Part shown: piece by piece, positions 1 through 6,877 of the stretch
How positions within the stretch are numbered: position 1 is the stretch's first letter
Layout of the letters: the number at the start of each line of letters is the position of its first letter
NCBI GenBank assembly: GCA_020430865.1
Contig: JAGQIY010000237.1
Span: 1-7,051, forward strand
Reading direction: 5' to 3'
DNA length: 7,051 nt
Origin: Myxococcales bacterium
Lineage (GTDB): Bacteria; Myxococcota; Polyangia; Polyangiales; Polyangiaceae
Translations under genes and position numbers: made by a program
The notes under the pieces: generated by a model
Databases searched by the model: none
What the model was told of the DNA's origin: nothing
Seen by the model: the letters and a program-made list of their open reading frames with translations, nothing else

Positions 1-553
1 ACACATCCTCCGGGATGCCGGCTTCGTGCAGGAGTCGACCGAGGTACTCGCCGGTCATGCTGGCCAGCTCCGACGGCTTGTACAGCACCGCGTTGCCAGT
101 GAGCAGCGCGGGCAGGAACACGTTGCCACCCACGAAATAGGGATAATTCCAAGCGGAAATGTTGCCGATGGCGCCCAGTGGCTCGTGACGGATGCGCTCA
201 GCGGTGCCGCCTTCCTCCGCGGTCAAGAGTCGTTCATCGCCGAGCTCCGCCTCGGTGCGTTCGAGGAAGAAGGCGATGCGGCCCTGGAGCGCTCTGACTT
301 CGCCCTCCGCCTGGACGATGGGCTTGCCCATCTCGCGAGTCGTGGTCAGGGCGAGCTCTGACGTGTGTTGCTCTACCAGCTTGGCGAAGCGAGCAATGCA
401 GGCTGCCCGATCGCCGTATGCAGTGGCCTGCCACGCTCGCTGGGCGCGCCGGGCGCGTGCAAAGGCGTCCGCGACCTGGCCTGGGGCCGGTTCCGGCAGC
501 TGGGTGATGAGCTCGTCGGTCGCAGGATTGATGACGTCGATCACGGTTCGCAT
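1..553 (-). CDS. Aldehyde dehydrogenase, N-terminal 184 residues (3' end outside window)
   Basis: NAD(P)-dependent oxidation of an aldehyde to the carboxylic acid is the expected reaction. The translation from ATG 553 opens with MRTVIDVINPATDELI, the usual start of the aldehyde dehydrogenase superfamily. It continues with REMGKP (residues 73-78), then HEPLGAIGNISAWNYP (123-138), in which Asn136 matches the conserved oxyanion-hole Asn, and GNAVLYKPSE (153-162), in which Lys159 and Glu162 match the cofactor ribose-binding positions. The Rossmann glycines, catalytic Glu and catalytic Cys would lie beyond the left edge, so about 270-300 residues are missing. The ATG is chosen because homology begins there; no clear Shine-Dalgarno precedes it, and an in-frame TTG at 580 is an alternative. 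The gene starts 103 bases after the AraC-type regulator stops, on the same strand, so it may belong to the same transcript. The family is clear but the substrate cannot be told from this part. Confidence 0.9.
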   Translation of the reverse strand, partial: MRTVIDVINPATDELITQLPEPAPGQVADAFARARRAQRAWQATAYGDRAACIARFAKLVEQHTSELALTTTREMGKPIVQAEGEVRALQGRIAFFLERTEAELGDERLLTAEEGGTAERIRHEPLGAIGNISAWNYPYFVGGNVFLPALLTGNAVLYKPSELASMTGEYLGRLLHEAGIPEDV

Positions 554-656
554 CGTAGTCGCGGCAGAGGCCGCGTCCAATGGCCTGCCGCGCCGATCGG
601 CGACCGCGCCTTCCTCGATGCCTGAAGCGGGAGCCGCGGGAAGCAGCGAACGTCGG

Positions 657-2531
657 CTAGCCCTGGCGGCCGGCGGTCCTGCGGTAGGCGCCTGGCGTAT
701 TCCCAGTGACCTTCTTGAACGAGCGGATGAGGTGGTGCTGCGACTGGAAGCCAGAGGCCCGCGCGATCTGCTCGGTGGTCAACGGAGTGCTGACGAGCAG
801 GCGCTTGGCGTGCCCGACTCGCACCGCACGAACGTAAGCCAGGAACGACGTGCCGGTGGCCTCCTTGAAGACTCGACTGAAGGCCGGGACGCTGAACCCG
901 GCCTTGCGCGCCACGTCGGGCAAGCGGAGCTGCTCTGCGAAGTTCTCCTTGAGGTATTGCAGGGTCGCCTCGAGCCGCATCACCCGGGGGCCCTCCAGAG
1001 ACTTCCGAGAGACGAACGCGAGACGCTCCAGCGCGGCTTTGAAGGCATCGATGAGCTCGCTGAGCCTGGTCGCTTCCTCCACCCGTCGGGTAAGATCCGC
1101 GGAGAAACGGTCTCGCGCCTCCTGGCGCATGGGCTGACGGCGCTGGATCGCGTCAAACAGGAGCGACAGCGTCGTCAGAAACTGCGCTCGGAGTAGCTCC
1201 GAGCGTCCGCAGCCGTAGAGCAGAACCAGCCGGAGGTAGCGATCGGTGGCGGAGTCGAGCTCGGTCTCGCGCTGGCGGGTGAGGGCTTCGGAGAGATCCG
1301 TCGCCGCGTCTTGCAGCTGACCATGGGTCACCCGATCGTCCTGGTAGTGATCCTCGTGGAACAGCACGTCCTGTTCGAGGTGCAAGCACAGATGCAGCGC
1401 GAGGACCGCCTGGCGATGGGAGTCGTGGAGCGCTGAGCCTGGCGGAGACGAGCGGCCAATGCCGACCACCGAGCGTTGGCCGAACTGATCGTAGACGAAA
1501 CGCTGCAGGCGCTCGGCGCGCTCCCGTAGCTCGACGCGCTGCCGTACATCGCTCTTGCCTCGCAACGCAGAGGTGATGAACGAGACGCCGTAGTCGCTCA
1601 GAGCCACCGCCGCCGTCTCGGGCCACTCGCGTATGTAGGCGATCAGTGCGCGCTGGATGCGCGCGTTGCGGATCATCACGCTTCCTGGGTCGCTCTCCTC
1701 GACTCCCGCTTCGAGCGGCATCAGCGTCATGGCGGTGGTCGGAGGCCGCTGGATCCCGCTGCCCGCTTTCGGCCAGTCCGTGAGCTGGCCTTCACGGTAC
1801 CAGGGCGCCAGGTGGAACCTGTCTGCGCTGATCGCACTCTGTACCCAGACATCGGTGGGCCAGAGCTCGTCGAAGACGGTCCTGTTCAGCTCGTCTACCT
1901 CTTCCTGGAGATCGAGGCTGCCAGGCTCGGCAGAGAGGAAGGCAGCGTAGTAGCCCAGGTAGCGCTCGAGCCCGGCCAGCAGCTCCGGGGTGAGCACCGG
2001 CAGGCTGAGCGCCGTCCGCACGAAGCGCATGAAGTCATCGCTGGTGCTCGCTGGTTCGCGCCCGGTCAGCTGACGCCAGCTCTGGCGCAGCCACTCCGAC
2101 TCGGGTTCACGGGTGAGGAACTGGCCGGCGTGGAGGAACGTCTGTCCGCACTCGTCGGCGGGCATTGGCAGGAACAGGTCTGCGAAGCCGAACAGCTCCT
2201 CCACCACCAGCGTCCGAGCGAGCTTCGCACGGCGCAGGCACTCCTGGATGTACTTGCCGTGCTTCGACTGCTGGCCGTGGGAGAGCTGGGAGTGGACGGG
2301 CCCCGGGTCGTCGCTCGGGACGCCGAGGTCAAGCCACTCCAGCCCCTGAGCGCCGTCCCACTGGATCACGTGGAGCGCCAACCGAGGTCGGTTACTGACC
2401 ACGTTCCGCAAGGCGTGGAGGGTCTTCAGCTGACGTTGCCAGGGGGGACGGATCGCGCGCACCATGCTGTCGGAGATCGGGGCGACGTCGAAGGGAGGCG
2501 GAGGAGGGGTGAGTAGCGCTGCGGTGTTCAT
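657..2531 (-). CDS. AraC-family transcriptional regulator with large N-terminal sensory region
   Basis: This is a 624-residue protein, about twice the length of a classical AraC regulator. The last ~105 residues form a double helix-turn-helix DNA-binding domain: the first HTH covers about 536-557 (LPDVARKAGFSVPAFSRVFK) and the second about 584-607, ending in the typical NTPGAYRR (611-618). Upstream, about 290-395 resembles the degenerate GGDEF-like domain of YesN/CdaR-type regulators, with ALSDYGVSFIT (310-320), VVGIGR (355-360) and LHDSHRQAVLAL (368-379). A helical linker (about 400-510) follows. Residues about 85-200 look like a small-molecule sensor (FGFADLFLPMPADECGQTF, then GQFL), possibly GAF- or PocR-like; that is inference. 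No transmembrane segment or receiver domain is visible, so it is probably a cytosolic ligand-responsive regulator. The ATG at 2531 has an AAGGAG ribosome site 7 bases upstream. It lies about 60 bases after the GH8 gene on the same strand, so that enzyme is its most likely target, though this is not shown. Confidence 0.92.
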   Translation of the reverse strand: MNTAALLTPPPPPFDVAPISDSMVRAIRPPWQRQLKTLHALRNVVSNRPRLALHVIQWDGAQGLEWLDLGVPSDDPGPVHSQLSHGQQSKHGKYIQECLRRAKLARTLVVEELFGFADLFLPMPADECGQTFLHAGQFLTREPESEWLRQSWRQLTGREPASTSDDFMRFVRTALSLPVLTPELLAGLERYLGYYAAFLSAEPGSLDLQEEVDELNRTVFDELWPTDVWVQSAISADRFHLAPWYREGQLTDWPKAGSGIQRPPTTAMTLMPLEAGVEESDPGSVMIRNARIQRALIAYIREWPETAAVALSDYGVSFITSALRGKSDVRQRVELRERAERLQRFVYDQFGQRSVVGIGRSSPPGSALHDSHRQAVLALHLCLHLEQDVLFHEDHYQDDRVTHGQLQDAATDLSEALTRQRETELDSATDRYLRLVLLYGCGRSELLRAQFLTTLSLLFDAIQRRQPMRQEARDRFSADLTRRVEEATRLSELIDAFKAALERLAFVSRKSLEGPRVMRLEATLQYLKENFAEQLRLPDVARKAGFSVPAFSRVFKEATGTSFLAYVRAVRVGHAKRLLVSTPLTTEQIARASGFQSQHHLIRSFKKVTGNTPGAYRRTAGRQG

Positions 2532-2538
2532 GAACTGG

Positions 2539-2544
2539 CTCCTT
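2539..2544 (-). promoter_or_regulatory. Shine-Dalgarno site of the AraC-type regulator
   Basis: AAGGAG on the minus strand ends 7 bases before ATG 2531. It fixes the start of the 624-residue regulator and supports independent translation in a GH8-AraC transcript. It is the only strong ribosome-binding site I see in the window. Confidence 0.8.
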
Positions 2545-2591
2545 CAATGAGTTACCGGGTGGAAATGGGGTGGGCGGTCGGTCGATGGTTG

Positions 2592-4013
2592 TCAGTCGTT
2601 CGGACACGGGGCGTCGGCAGGCGTCCACCAGTTGCCGCTCATGGTGATCAGGCTCAACAGCTTGAGCGTGTCCTCGTAGTAGGCGCCCGAGGTGCCCATG
2701 GCGATGACCACGTCCCAGAGGTCGTTCAGCCAGGCCTGGTTGACGCCGTCGCTCATTGCGCCGACGCCAAAGGGCGCGATGAAGGCGAGGCTGCTGTAGT
2801 CGGAGTCGGGTAGGGCGGCTCCGTTCAGATCGTAGCCGGCGGCGATGGAGCGCGGGTCGTCGTTGGTTGCTTCTCGGATGAACGCGTTCTGCCTGTCGAG
2901 GATCTGCTTGGCGCGGGTATCGCCGCTGGTCAGCCAGTAGGTCCCGATACGCCAAGGCACGCGGCAGGCGTTGTAGCCATATGCGCCGTCAGCAGCGTCT
3001 TCCAGGAAATAGGGTTCCGCGGGGAAGGGCGCGTCGCTCGGGCTCTTGATGAAATCGGGCAAGAGCCCGCTCTGCGCCGCGTGCCGGGACTGCAAGCTGG
3101 CGAACATACCCAGCGAGGCGTCGAGCAAGCGGCTGAAGCTCTCGTTACCATCCGTGGCCGCGAAGCTCTGGAAGTGACCTGGCATCACGTCACTCGAGCG
3201 GGTCGCGTTGCCATACTCACCCCCATCCACCCAATCACCGAGGGTGAGGAAGGCTCCATCCCTGAGCTCCGCGGTCTGGATCCCCGCGATCACCGTCAGG
3301 GCTTCGGCCCGGTAGTCGATGCCACCGCTGGAGCCCCACTGCTCGTCAGCCAGCAACAGCGCGTAGGCGATGTCGAGATCGCCGTCGGTCGCGCTGGACG
3401 GGCCGTCCACGTCCGCGCAGCTCTGATCTTGCTTCCAGGCCATCAAGCGCGCGTCGCCCGCGCTCGGGTGGTCCTTGAAGTAGCGGAAAAGGCCGTCGAA
3501 GTCGGTCTGAGCCGTGGGGTCGGCGCCCGCCATGTACGCGGAGATCAGCATCCCGTACCCGATCGCCTCGCTGAAGGTCAGCCCGTCACTGTGAACGTCG
3601 ACGTAGCGACGCCCATCCCCACAGCCCTCTCGGAGGTAGTTTGTTTTCCACGCGGCATGGAAGTCGAGCACGGCTCGGTCGAGGTCTCCCTGCGGGACGT
3701 GACTCGGTAGGATGCTGCCTGCGGTGTAGGCGCGCTCGTGGTTGCCGAAGGGCTGGGCCGCGAGGCCGCTCGACTGGCAACCGGGTCTCTTGCCCCCGGC
3801 GCCGCCCTGCGCCCCCGAGCCGCCCTGCGCTCCCGAGCCACCCGAGCCGCCTGGCGTAGTCGTGTCGGCGCCGCGACGGTTCTCGCAACTCGCACAAGCC
3901 AACGCGAGCAGGGTCACGGCGATGCCCCATTTCAGCAGCGTCGGACTATTCCAAAGGTAACCGTCCGAGATCCCACGCCAAAGCGCCATCCTGCTCGAAG
4001 CAGCACGGCGCAT
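2592..4013 (-). CDS. Exported glycoside hydrolase family 8 enzyme (endoglucanase/chitosanase/xylanase-type), probable lipoprotein
   Basis: GH8 enzymes are inverting endo-hydrolases of beta-1,4-linked glucan, xylan or chitosan. The catalytic domain spans about 86-463. Residues FSEAIGYGM (147-155) carry the conserved acid, Glu149, and ATDGDLDIAYALL (208-220) carries the substrate-binding Asp motif. YNACRVPWRIG (347-357) aligns with the region where many GH8 members (CelA-like) carry the Asp base; here it is Asn348. Glu338 in YFLEDAADG (335-343) is a candidate base, as in the chitosanase/lichenase-type GH8b subgroup. The N-terminus has a hydrophobic segment (about 29-42) followed by Cys40 and Cys43, then a Gly/Ser/Gln-rich spacer (54-74), so a surface lipoprotein is likely although neither Cys has a textbook lipobox. 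The ATG at 4013 is the first of two (the other is codon 9, at 3989); neither has a clear ribosome site, and the n-region is unusually long. The downstream AraC-type regulator, 60 bases away, probably shares its transcript. Substrate is unassigned. Confidence 0.93.
   Translation of the reverse strand: MRRAASSRMALWRGISDGYLWNSPTLLKWGIAVTLLALACASCENRRGADTTTPGGSGGSGAQGGSGAQGGAGGKRPGCQSSGLAAQPFGNHERAYTAGSILPSHVPQGDLDRAVLDFHAAWKTNYLREGCGDGRRYVDVHSDGLTFSEAIGYGMLISAYMAGADPTAQTDFDGLFRYFKDHPSAGDARLMAWKQDQSCADVDGPSSATDGDLDIAYALLLADEQWGSSGGIDYRAEALTVIAGIQTAELRDGAFLTLGDWVDGGEYGNATRSSDVMPGHFQSFAATDGNESFSRLLDASLGMFASLQSRHAAQSGLLPDFIKSPSDAPFPAEPYFLEDAADGAYGYNACRVPWRIGTYWLTSGDTRAKQILDRQNAFIREATNDDPRSIAAGYDLNGAALPDSDYSSLAFIAPFGVGAMSDGVNQAWLNDLWDVVIAMGTSGAYYEDTLKLLSLITMSGNWWTPADAPCPND
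3801..3845 (-). repeat. 18-bp tandem repeat encoding the Gly-rich spacer of the GH8 enzyme
   Basis: Two 18-bp units, 3801-3818 and 3819-3836, differ at one base, and a 9-bp partial unit follows to 3845. In the GH8 frame each full unit encodes Ser-Gly-Ala-Gln-Gly-Gly. The array forms the flexible tether between the signal peptide and the catalytic domain. Such in-frame repeats can change in copy number by slippage, which would alter tether length without breaking the frame. Confidence 0.85.
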
Positions 4014-4104
4014 GCCAGGCGAACCGTGGTCGCGCGGGGATGGGAAACCCGCGCAGTTCTGCGAGAAGCACGTGGGGTCCGCTGGCCATGAACGAGTGCC
4101 AGGG

Positions 4105-4140
4105 GGATCTGGTGGATCCTGGGGATCCTCGGGATCCCCC
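4105..4140. repeat. Four-copy 9-bp GGATCC-type direct repeat in the SNF2-GH8 intergenic region
   Basis: GGATCTGGT, GGATCCTGG, GGATCCTCG and GGATCCCCC follow one another with an exact 9-base period from 4105 to 4140. A further GATCC at 4146-4150 is out of phase. The repeat lies in non-coding sequence between the SNF2 stop and the GH8 start. The GGATC(C/T) core is constant while the last three bases vary. Confidence 0.75.
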
Positions 4141-4144
4141 CAGG
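4118..4144 (-). terminator. Possible terminator-like hairpin formed from the GGATCC repeat
   Basis: CCTGGGG (4118-4124) pairs with CCCCAGG (4138-4144), and ATCC (4125-4128) pairs with GGAT (4132-4135). This gives 11 base pairs with a 2-base bulge and a 3-base loop. It lies about 36-62 bases beyond the SNF2 stop codon and about 105 bases before the GH8 start. There is no U-tract on either strand, so intrinsic termination is uncertain; it could instead be a processing or pausing structure, or simply a by-product of the repeat. Confidence 0.35.
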
Positions 4145-4165
4145 TGATCCGCCGCGGCCGCTTCG

Positions 4166-4182
4166 TGACGGGCGGTCCGTCA
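4166..4182 (-). terminator. Hairpin overlapping the SNF2 stop codon
   Basis: TGACGG (4166-4171) and CCGTCA (4177-4182) are perfect inverted arms around a 5-base loop. In the minus-strand transcript the first arm begins with the TGA stop codon of the SNF2 gene. No U-run follows. With the second hairpin 20 bases further on, it suggests that the helicase transcript ends or is processed here. Confidence 0.35.
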
Positions 4183-6819
4183 GCGGTCTTCGTCTTCGTC
4201 GAGGGGTGCGAGGAGGCCGTCGATGTCTTCCTCGCTCAGCCGTTGGGGCGCCGAGCTGCCGGCGCTGAGCAGCGTATCCGCGAGGTGTCGCTTGCGACGC
4301 TGGAGGTGCAGCATGCGCTCTTCGACGCTGCCGCTGACGATCAGGTTGTAGACGAAGACCGGACGTTTCTGGCCGATCCGATAGGCGCGATCCGTGGCCT
4401 GCGCCTGGGCGGCGGCGTTCCACCAAGGATCATAGTGGATCACGGTGTCCGCGCTGGTCAGGTTGAGGCCAGTGCCTCCAGCCTTGAGGCTGATCAGGAA
4501 GACATCGACTTCGCCCGCTTCGAAGCGATCCACCAGGCCCTGGCGATCCGCAGTCCCGCCGGTGAGCACCACGTGCCCCAGCCCACGCTTGCCGAGTTCC
4601 TGCGAGATCAGCGCCAGCATGCGCGTGAACTGGCTGAACACCAGCACCCGTCTCCCCTGTTCGAGGTGCGTCGTGAGCAGCTCGAAGAACATCTCGAACT
4701 TCGCGTTTCCGCGGCACTCCGACGCGCCAGCCACATGGACCAGGCGAGGATCGCAACAGACCTGGCGCAGCTGCATCAGAGCGTCCAGGATGGCCACCGT
4801 CGACGCAGCGAAGCCCTTCTTGCGGATCGCCTTGCGCACGTCGTCGTGTGCGGCGACACGAATCGCCTCGTACAGCTCTCGTTGATCTCCCTGGATCTCG
4901 ACGGGCCGCACGAGCTCGGTCTTGGGAGGTAGCTCGGTCGCCACGCTCTCCTTGACTCGGCGGAGTATGAACGGCGAGACGCGTCGACGTAGCGCCTCGA
5001 GTCGAGCATCGTTGCCCTCGCGTTCGATGGGGATACGGAACGCCGCACGGAAACGAGCAGCTTCACCCAGGAGGCCCGGCATCAAGAAGTCGAACAGCGA
5101 CCACAGCTCCTCGAGGTTGTTCTCCACCGGGGTGCCGGTCAGGCACAAGCGGTGGCGCGAGTTGAGCCTGCGCACCGTTCGGGCGATCTGACTGCGCGGG
5201 TTCTTGATCGCCTGAGCCTCGTCGAGGATCACGTAGTGGAAGTCGATCTCCTCGAGCCGTTCGATGTCTCTGACCAGGAGCGGGTAGGTGGTGAGGACGG
5301 CGTCGACCTTGCTGATCTGCTCGAACCGATCGTGGCGCTTCGGCCCGTGGAGCACACACAGCTTCAGGTGTGGTGCGAACTTCTTGGTCTCGCGCTGCCA
5401 GTTCCCAATCAGGCTGGTGGGGACCAGGACCAGGCTCGGCAAATCGTTGCGGTGCTCCTCCTTCTCCTTGGTCAGGTGAGCAATCGTCTGCAGGGTCTTG
5501 CCGAGGCCCATGTCGTCCGCGAGCACGCCACAGGCTCCGTGCTGGCGCAGGTGCTGCATCCAGGTCAGGCCCTCGTGTTGATACGAGCGTAGCGTCGCCT
5601 TGAGGCTTGCCGGTTCCGAGACGAAGCTCGGCGCCCGGTTCAGGGCGCGAGCGCGTTCCACCACGTCTTGGGCGCCGGTCCACTTGAGCTGCGCGCCGGC
5701 CTCCCCCATGGCGTCCTCGAGCTGAGTCAGACACCCCACGGCGCCGGGATCGAACTCGATCACGCCCCCGTCGCCCTTGCTGCCGCCGCGATACAGATCG
5801 AGCAACACGCTCAGCAGGTGCTTCAAGCGGTCGGGCTGGATCGGCAGGTATCGGTTGGGCCCGACCGGGATTGCCCGGTAGCGGGCCGGGAGCTTGAGCA
5901 GCGCGTCGAGGCTCTCGGAGTCGGACACGAAGTCCAGCAGCTCCACCAGCGCTGGCAGCAGATTGACCCGCTCGCCAGAGACCTCGACCCCGAGCTCCAA
6001 GCTGAACCAGCCTGGCGTGTCGTCGTCCGGCTGATCCACGTCCGCGTACCAGGGCACGTGGCCCTCGACGATCTGGTAGGGGAAATCCTTGTGGATCTCG
6101 ACGCGCCAGCCGAGCTTGCGCAGCTGGGGTACGGCGTGGGCCATGAAGGAGCACTGCGAGTGGGCGTTGTTGCTCGACTGCACCAGGTAGTCCGCTTCCG
6201 AGCCGAAGGGCGGCACCACGTCATCGATGCAGGAGAGGTCGACGGCGCCGAAGGTCTCGAGCAGGCACTGCGCCCGAGCTTCCGCGGCCCGATCCCGCTC
6301 CACGACATCGGAGCTGGGACCGCCGGAGATCTCGCCATCGAGGTCGAAGTCGAAGTCGAGATCGTCCAGCTCCCCATCGCCCTCGGGCCGGACTCGGATC
6401 CCGTCGTAGTCGAAGCGCAGCTTCATCACGGGCAGCTCCACGTCCTTCGGGCGCTTCCCGCGGCCCGACGACGGCCCCTCGACGAGCATCGCCTCCGTGT
6501 AGATGTGCAGCTCCGGGACGAAGGCCGAGGCTCTCGGAGCGGGTCGCTCACCACGAACCTGGGCTTCGGAGCTGCTGGGGGACGGGACGCTGGCTGAACT
6601 GATCAAGGCTCGTACTTCGCAACCGCTCGGGGGCGCTCTTGGGGCGGAGCTGACCGCCCGTTCCCTGCGCAGACGGCCAGGGGAAGGGGCAGGTAACCCC
6701 AAACCTTCGCCTTTGTCGATGCCGAATCTCTTCGGAATCACGCAAGAAAGTGGGGCAAGTCCGGCAAAAATCAGCTGAGCGCAACATGCTGGGGTCGTGG
6801 TGTCGAACCAGCCCAACAT
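4180..6819 (-). CDS. SNF2/RapA-family DEAD/DEAH-box helicase-like ATPase (SWI/SNF superfamily 2)
   Basis: This is a DNA-dependent ATPase of the Swi2/Snf2 group, expected to translocate on DNA and displace or remodel bound proteins. In residue numbers counted from an upstream TTG at 6828, motif I is DDMGLGKT (438-445), motif II LDEAQAIKN (535-543), motif III LTGTPVEN (563-570), motif V LKAGGTGLNLT (781-791) and motif VI DRAYRIGQ (813-820); QLRQVCCDPRL (686-696) is also typical. All ATPase motifs look intact. Residues about 100-410 are the accessory region found before the ATPase in bacterial members, with a very acidic stretch at 149-166. I see no SWIM zinc finger, which many bacterial relatives carry in front of this region. 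The start is uncertain: ATG 6819 is the first ATG, but codons from 6819 to about 6530 look non-coding, and TTG 6702, TTG 6606 or ATG 6489 are alternatives. Recognisable homology begins near FVPELHIY (103-110), before ATG 6489, which argues against that one. Confidence 0.9.
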   Translation of the reverse strand: MLGWFDTTTPACCAQLIFAGLAPLSCVIPKRFGIDKGEGLGLPAPSPGRLRRERAVSSAPRAPPSGCEVRALISSASVPSPSSSEAQVRGERPAPRASAFVPELHIYTEAMLVEGPSSGRGKRPKDVELPVMKLRFDYDGIRVRPEGDGELDDLDFDFDLDGEISGGPSSDVVERDRAAEARAQCLLETFGAVDLSCIDDVVPPFGSEADYLVQSSNNAHSQCSFMAHAVPQLRKLGWRVEIHKDFPYQIVEGHVPWYADVDQPDDDTPGWFSLELGVEVSGERVNLLPALVELLDFVSDSESLDALLKLPARYRAIPVGPNRYLPIQPDRLKHLLSVLLDLYRGGSKGDGGVIEFDPGAVGCLTQLEDAMGEAGAQLKWTGAQDVVERARALNRAPSFVSEPASLKATLRSYQHEGLTWMQHLRQHGACGVLADDMGLGKTLQTIAHLTKEKEEHRNDLPSLVLVPTSLIGNWQRETKKFAPHLKLCVLHGPKRHDRFEQISKVDAVLTTYPLLVRDIERLEEIDFHYVILDEAQAIKNPRSQIARTVRRLNSRHRLCLTGTPVENNLEELWSLFDFLMPGLLGEAARFRAAFRIPIEREGNDARLEALRRRVSPFILRRVKESVATELPPKTELVRPVEIQGDQRELYEAIRVAAHDDVRKAIRKKGFAASTVAILDALMQLRQVCCDPRLVHVAGASECRGNAKFEMFFELLTTHLEQGRRVLVFSQFTRMLALISQELGKRGLGHVVLTGGTADRQGLVDRFEAGEVDVFLISLKAGGTGLNLTSADTVIHYDPWWNAAAQAQATDRAYRIGQKRPVFVYNLIVSGSVEERMLHLQRRKRHLADTLLSAGSSAPQRLSEEDIDGLLAPLDEDEDR
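6337..6365 (-). repeat. Short hexamer repeat encoding the acidic stretch of the SNF2 protein
   Basis: The plus strand reads ATCGAG, GTCGAA, GTCGAA, GTCGAG and ATCG in succession, a 6-base period. On the coding strand this gives alternating Asp with Phe or Leu (about residues 155-164). The acidic linker it encodes lies between two conserved parts of the accessory region, so it is probably a tolerated low-complexity insert. Confidence 0.6.
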
Positions 6820-6843
6820 CCTGGGCAACCAGGGGCAAACCTA

Positions 6844-6857
6844 CTGAATGCGTTCAG
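6844..6857. promoter_or_regulatory. Inverted repeat CTGAA-N4-TTCAG, candidate operator
   Basis: CTGAATGCGTTCAG has perfect 5-base arms around 4 bases. It abuts the next inverted repeat with no gap and lies between the divergent SNF2 gene and the right-edge reading frame. An in-frame ATG (6848) of the right-edge gene falls inside it. On its own a repeat this short is weak evidence; its spacing with the next two makes it worth noting. Confidence 0.3.
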
Positions 6858-6871
6858 GGTTCCTGGGAACC
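6858..6871. promoter_or_regulatory. Inverted repeat GGTTCC-TG-GGAACC, candidate operator
   Basis: Perfect 6-base arms surround a 2-base spacer. The repeat ends 6 bases before ATG 6878 of the right-edge gene, where a bound protein could block translation or transcription start. It directly follows the 6844-6857 repeat. Confidence 0.4.
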
Positions 6872-6877
6872 GCCGTT

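Larger units (their letters stand above)
6490..6877. other. Divergent region with uncertain 5' end of the SNF2 gene
   Basis: The SNF2 frame is open throughout from 6828, but between about 6819 and 6530 its codons include TTA, CTT, ATT, TTT, TCT, CCT and AGA, unlike the strongly GC-ending codons further in. Part or all of this stretch may be untranslated leader plus promoters for both divergent genes. I could not identify a convincing -35/-10 pair or sigma-54 site. The only clear structures are the inverted repeats at 6844-6871. Confidence 0.4.

Noticed and set aside
192..1196. Plus-strand reading frame of 334 codons
   Set aside because: It crosses the dehydrogenase start and the regulator C-terminus, both of which have clear homology on the minus strand. 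The product is Ser/Arg/Ala-rich with no recognisable domain, as expected of an antisense shadow in GC-rich DNA.
4076..4100. Possible sigma-54 promoter (TGGCAC) upstream of the GH8 gene
   Set aside because: TGGCAC is present on the minus strand, but the GC element is not at the required distance, so the -24/-12 spacing fails.
4012..4932. Plus-strand reading frame of 306 codons
   Set aside because: It lies opposite the conserved SNF2 motifs V and VI and shows no domain of its own. Its Gly/Ser-rich start comes from the non-coding GGATCC repeat.
5063..6154. Minus-strand reading frame of 363 codons overlapping the SNF2 gene
   Set aside because: It is an out-of-frame Arg/Ala/Gly/Pro-rich shadow, while the main frame carries intact ATPase motifs across the same bases.
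5668..6597. Plus-strand reading frame of 309 codons
   Set aside because: It is antisense to the conserved SNF2 accessory region; its long open length follows from GC-rich codon bias on the opposite strand.
6548..6838. Minus-strand reading frame of 96 codons with a C-x-x-C near its start
   Set aside because: The CRTC could hint at a zinc-finger remnant, but there is only one pair, codon use looks random, and the frame stops before the SNF2 homology, so it does not supply the missing N-terminus.
6781..6840. Possible tRNA or attachment site in the divergent region
   Set aside because: There is a short GCCCA/TGGGC inverted repeat, but no acceptor stem, anticodon arm or T-loop pattern can be built around it.
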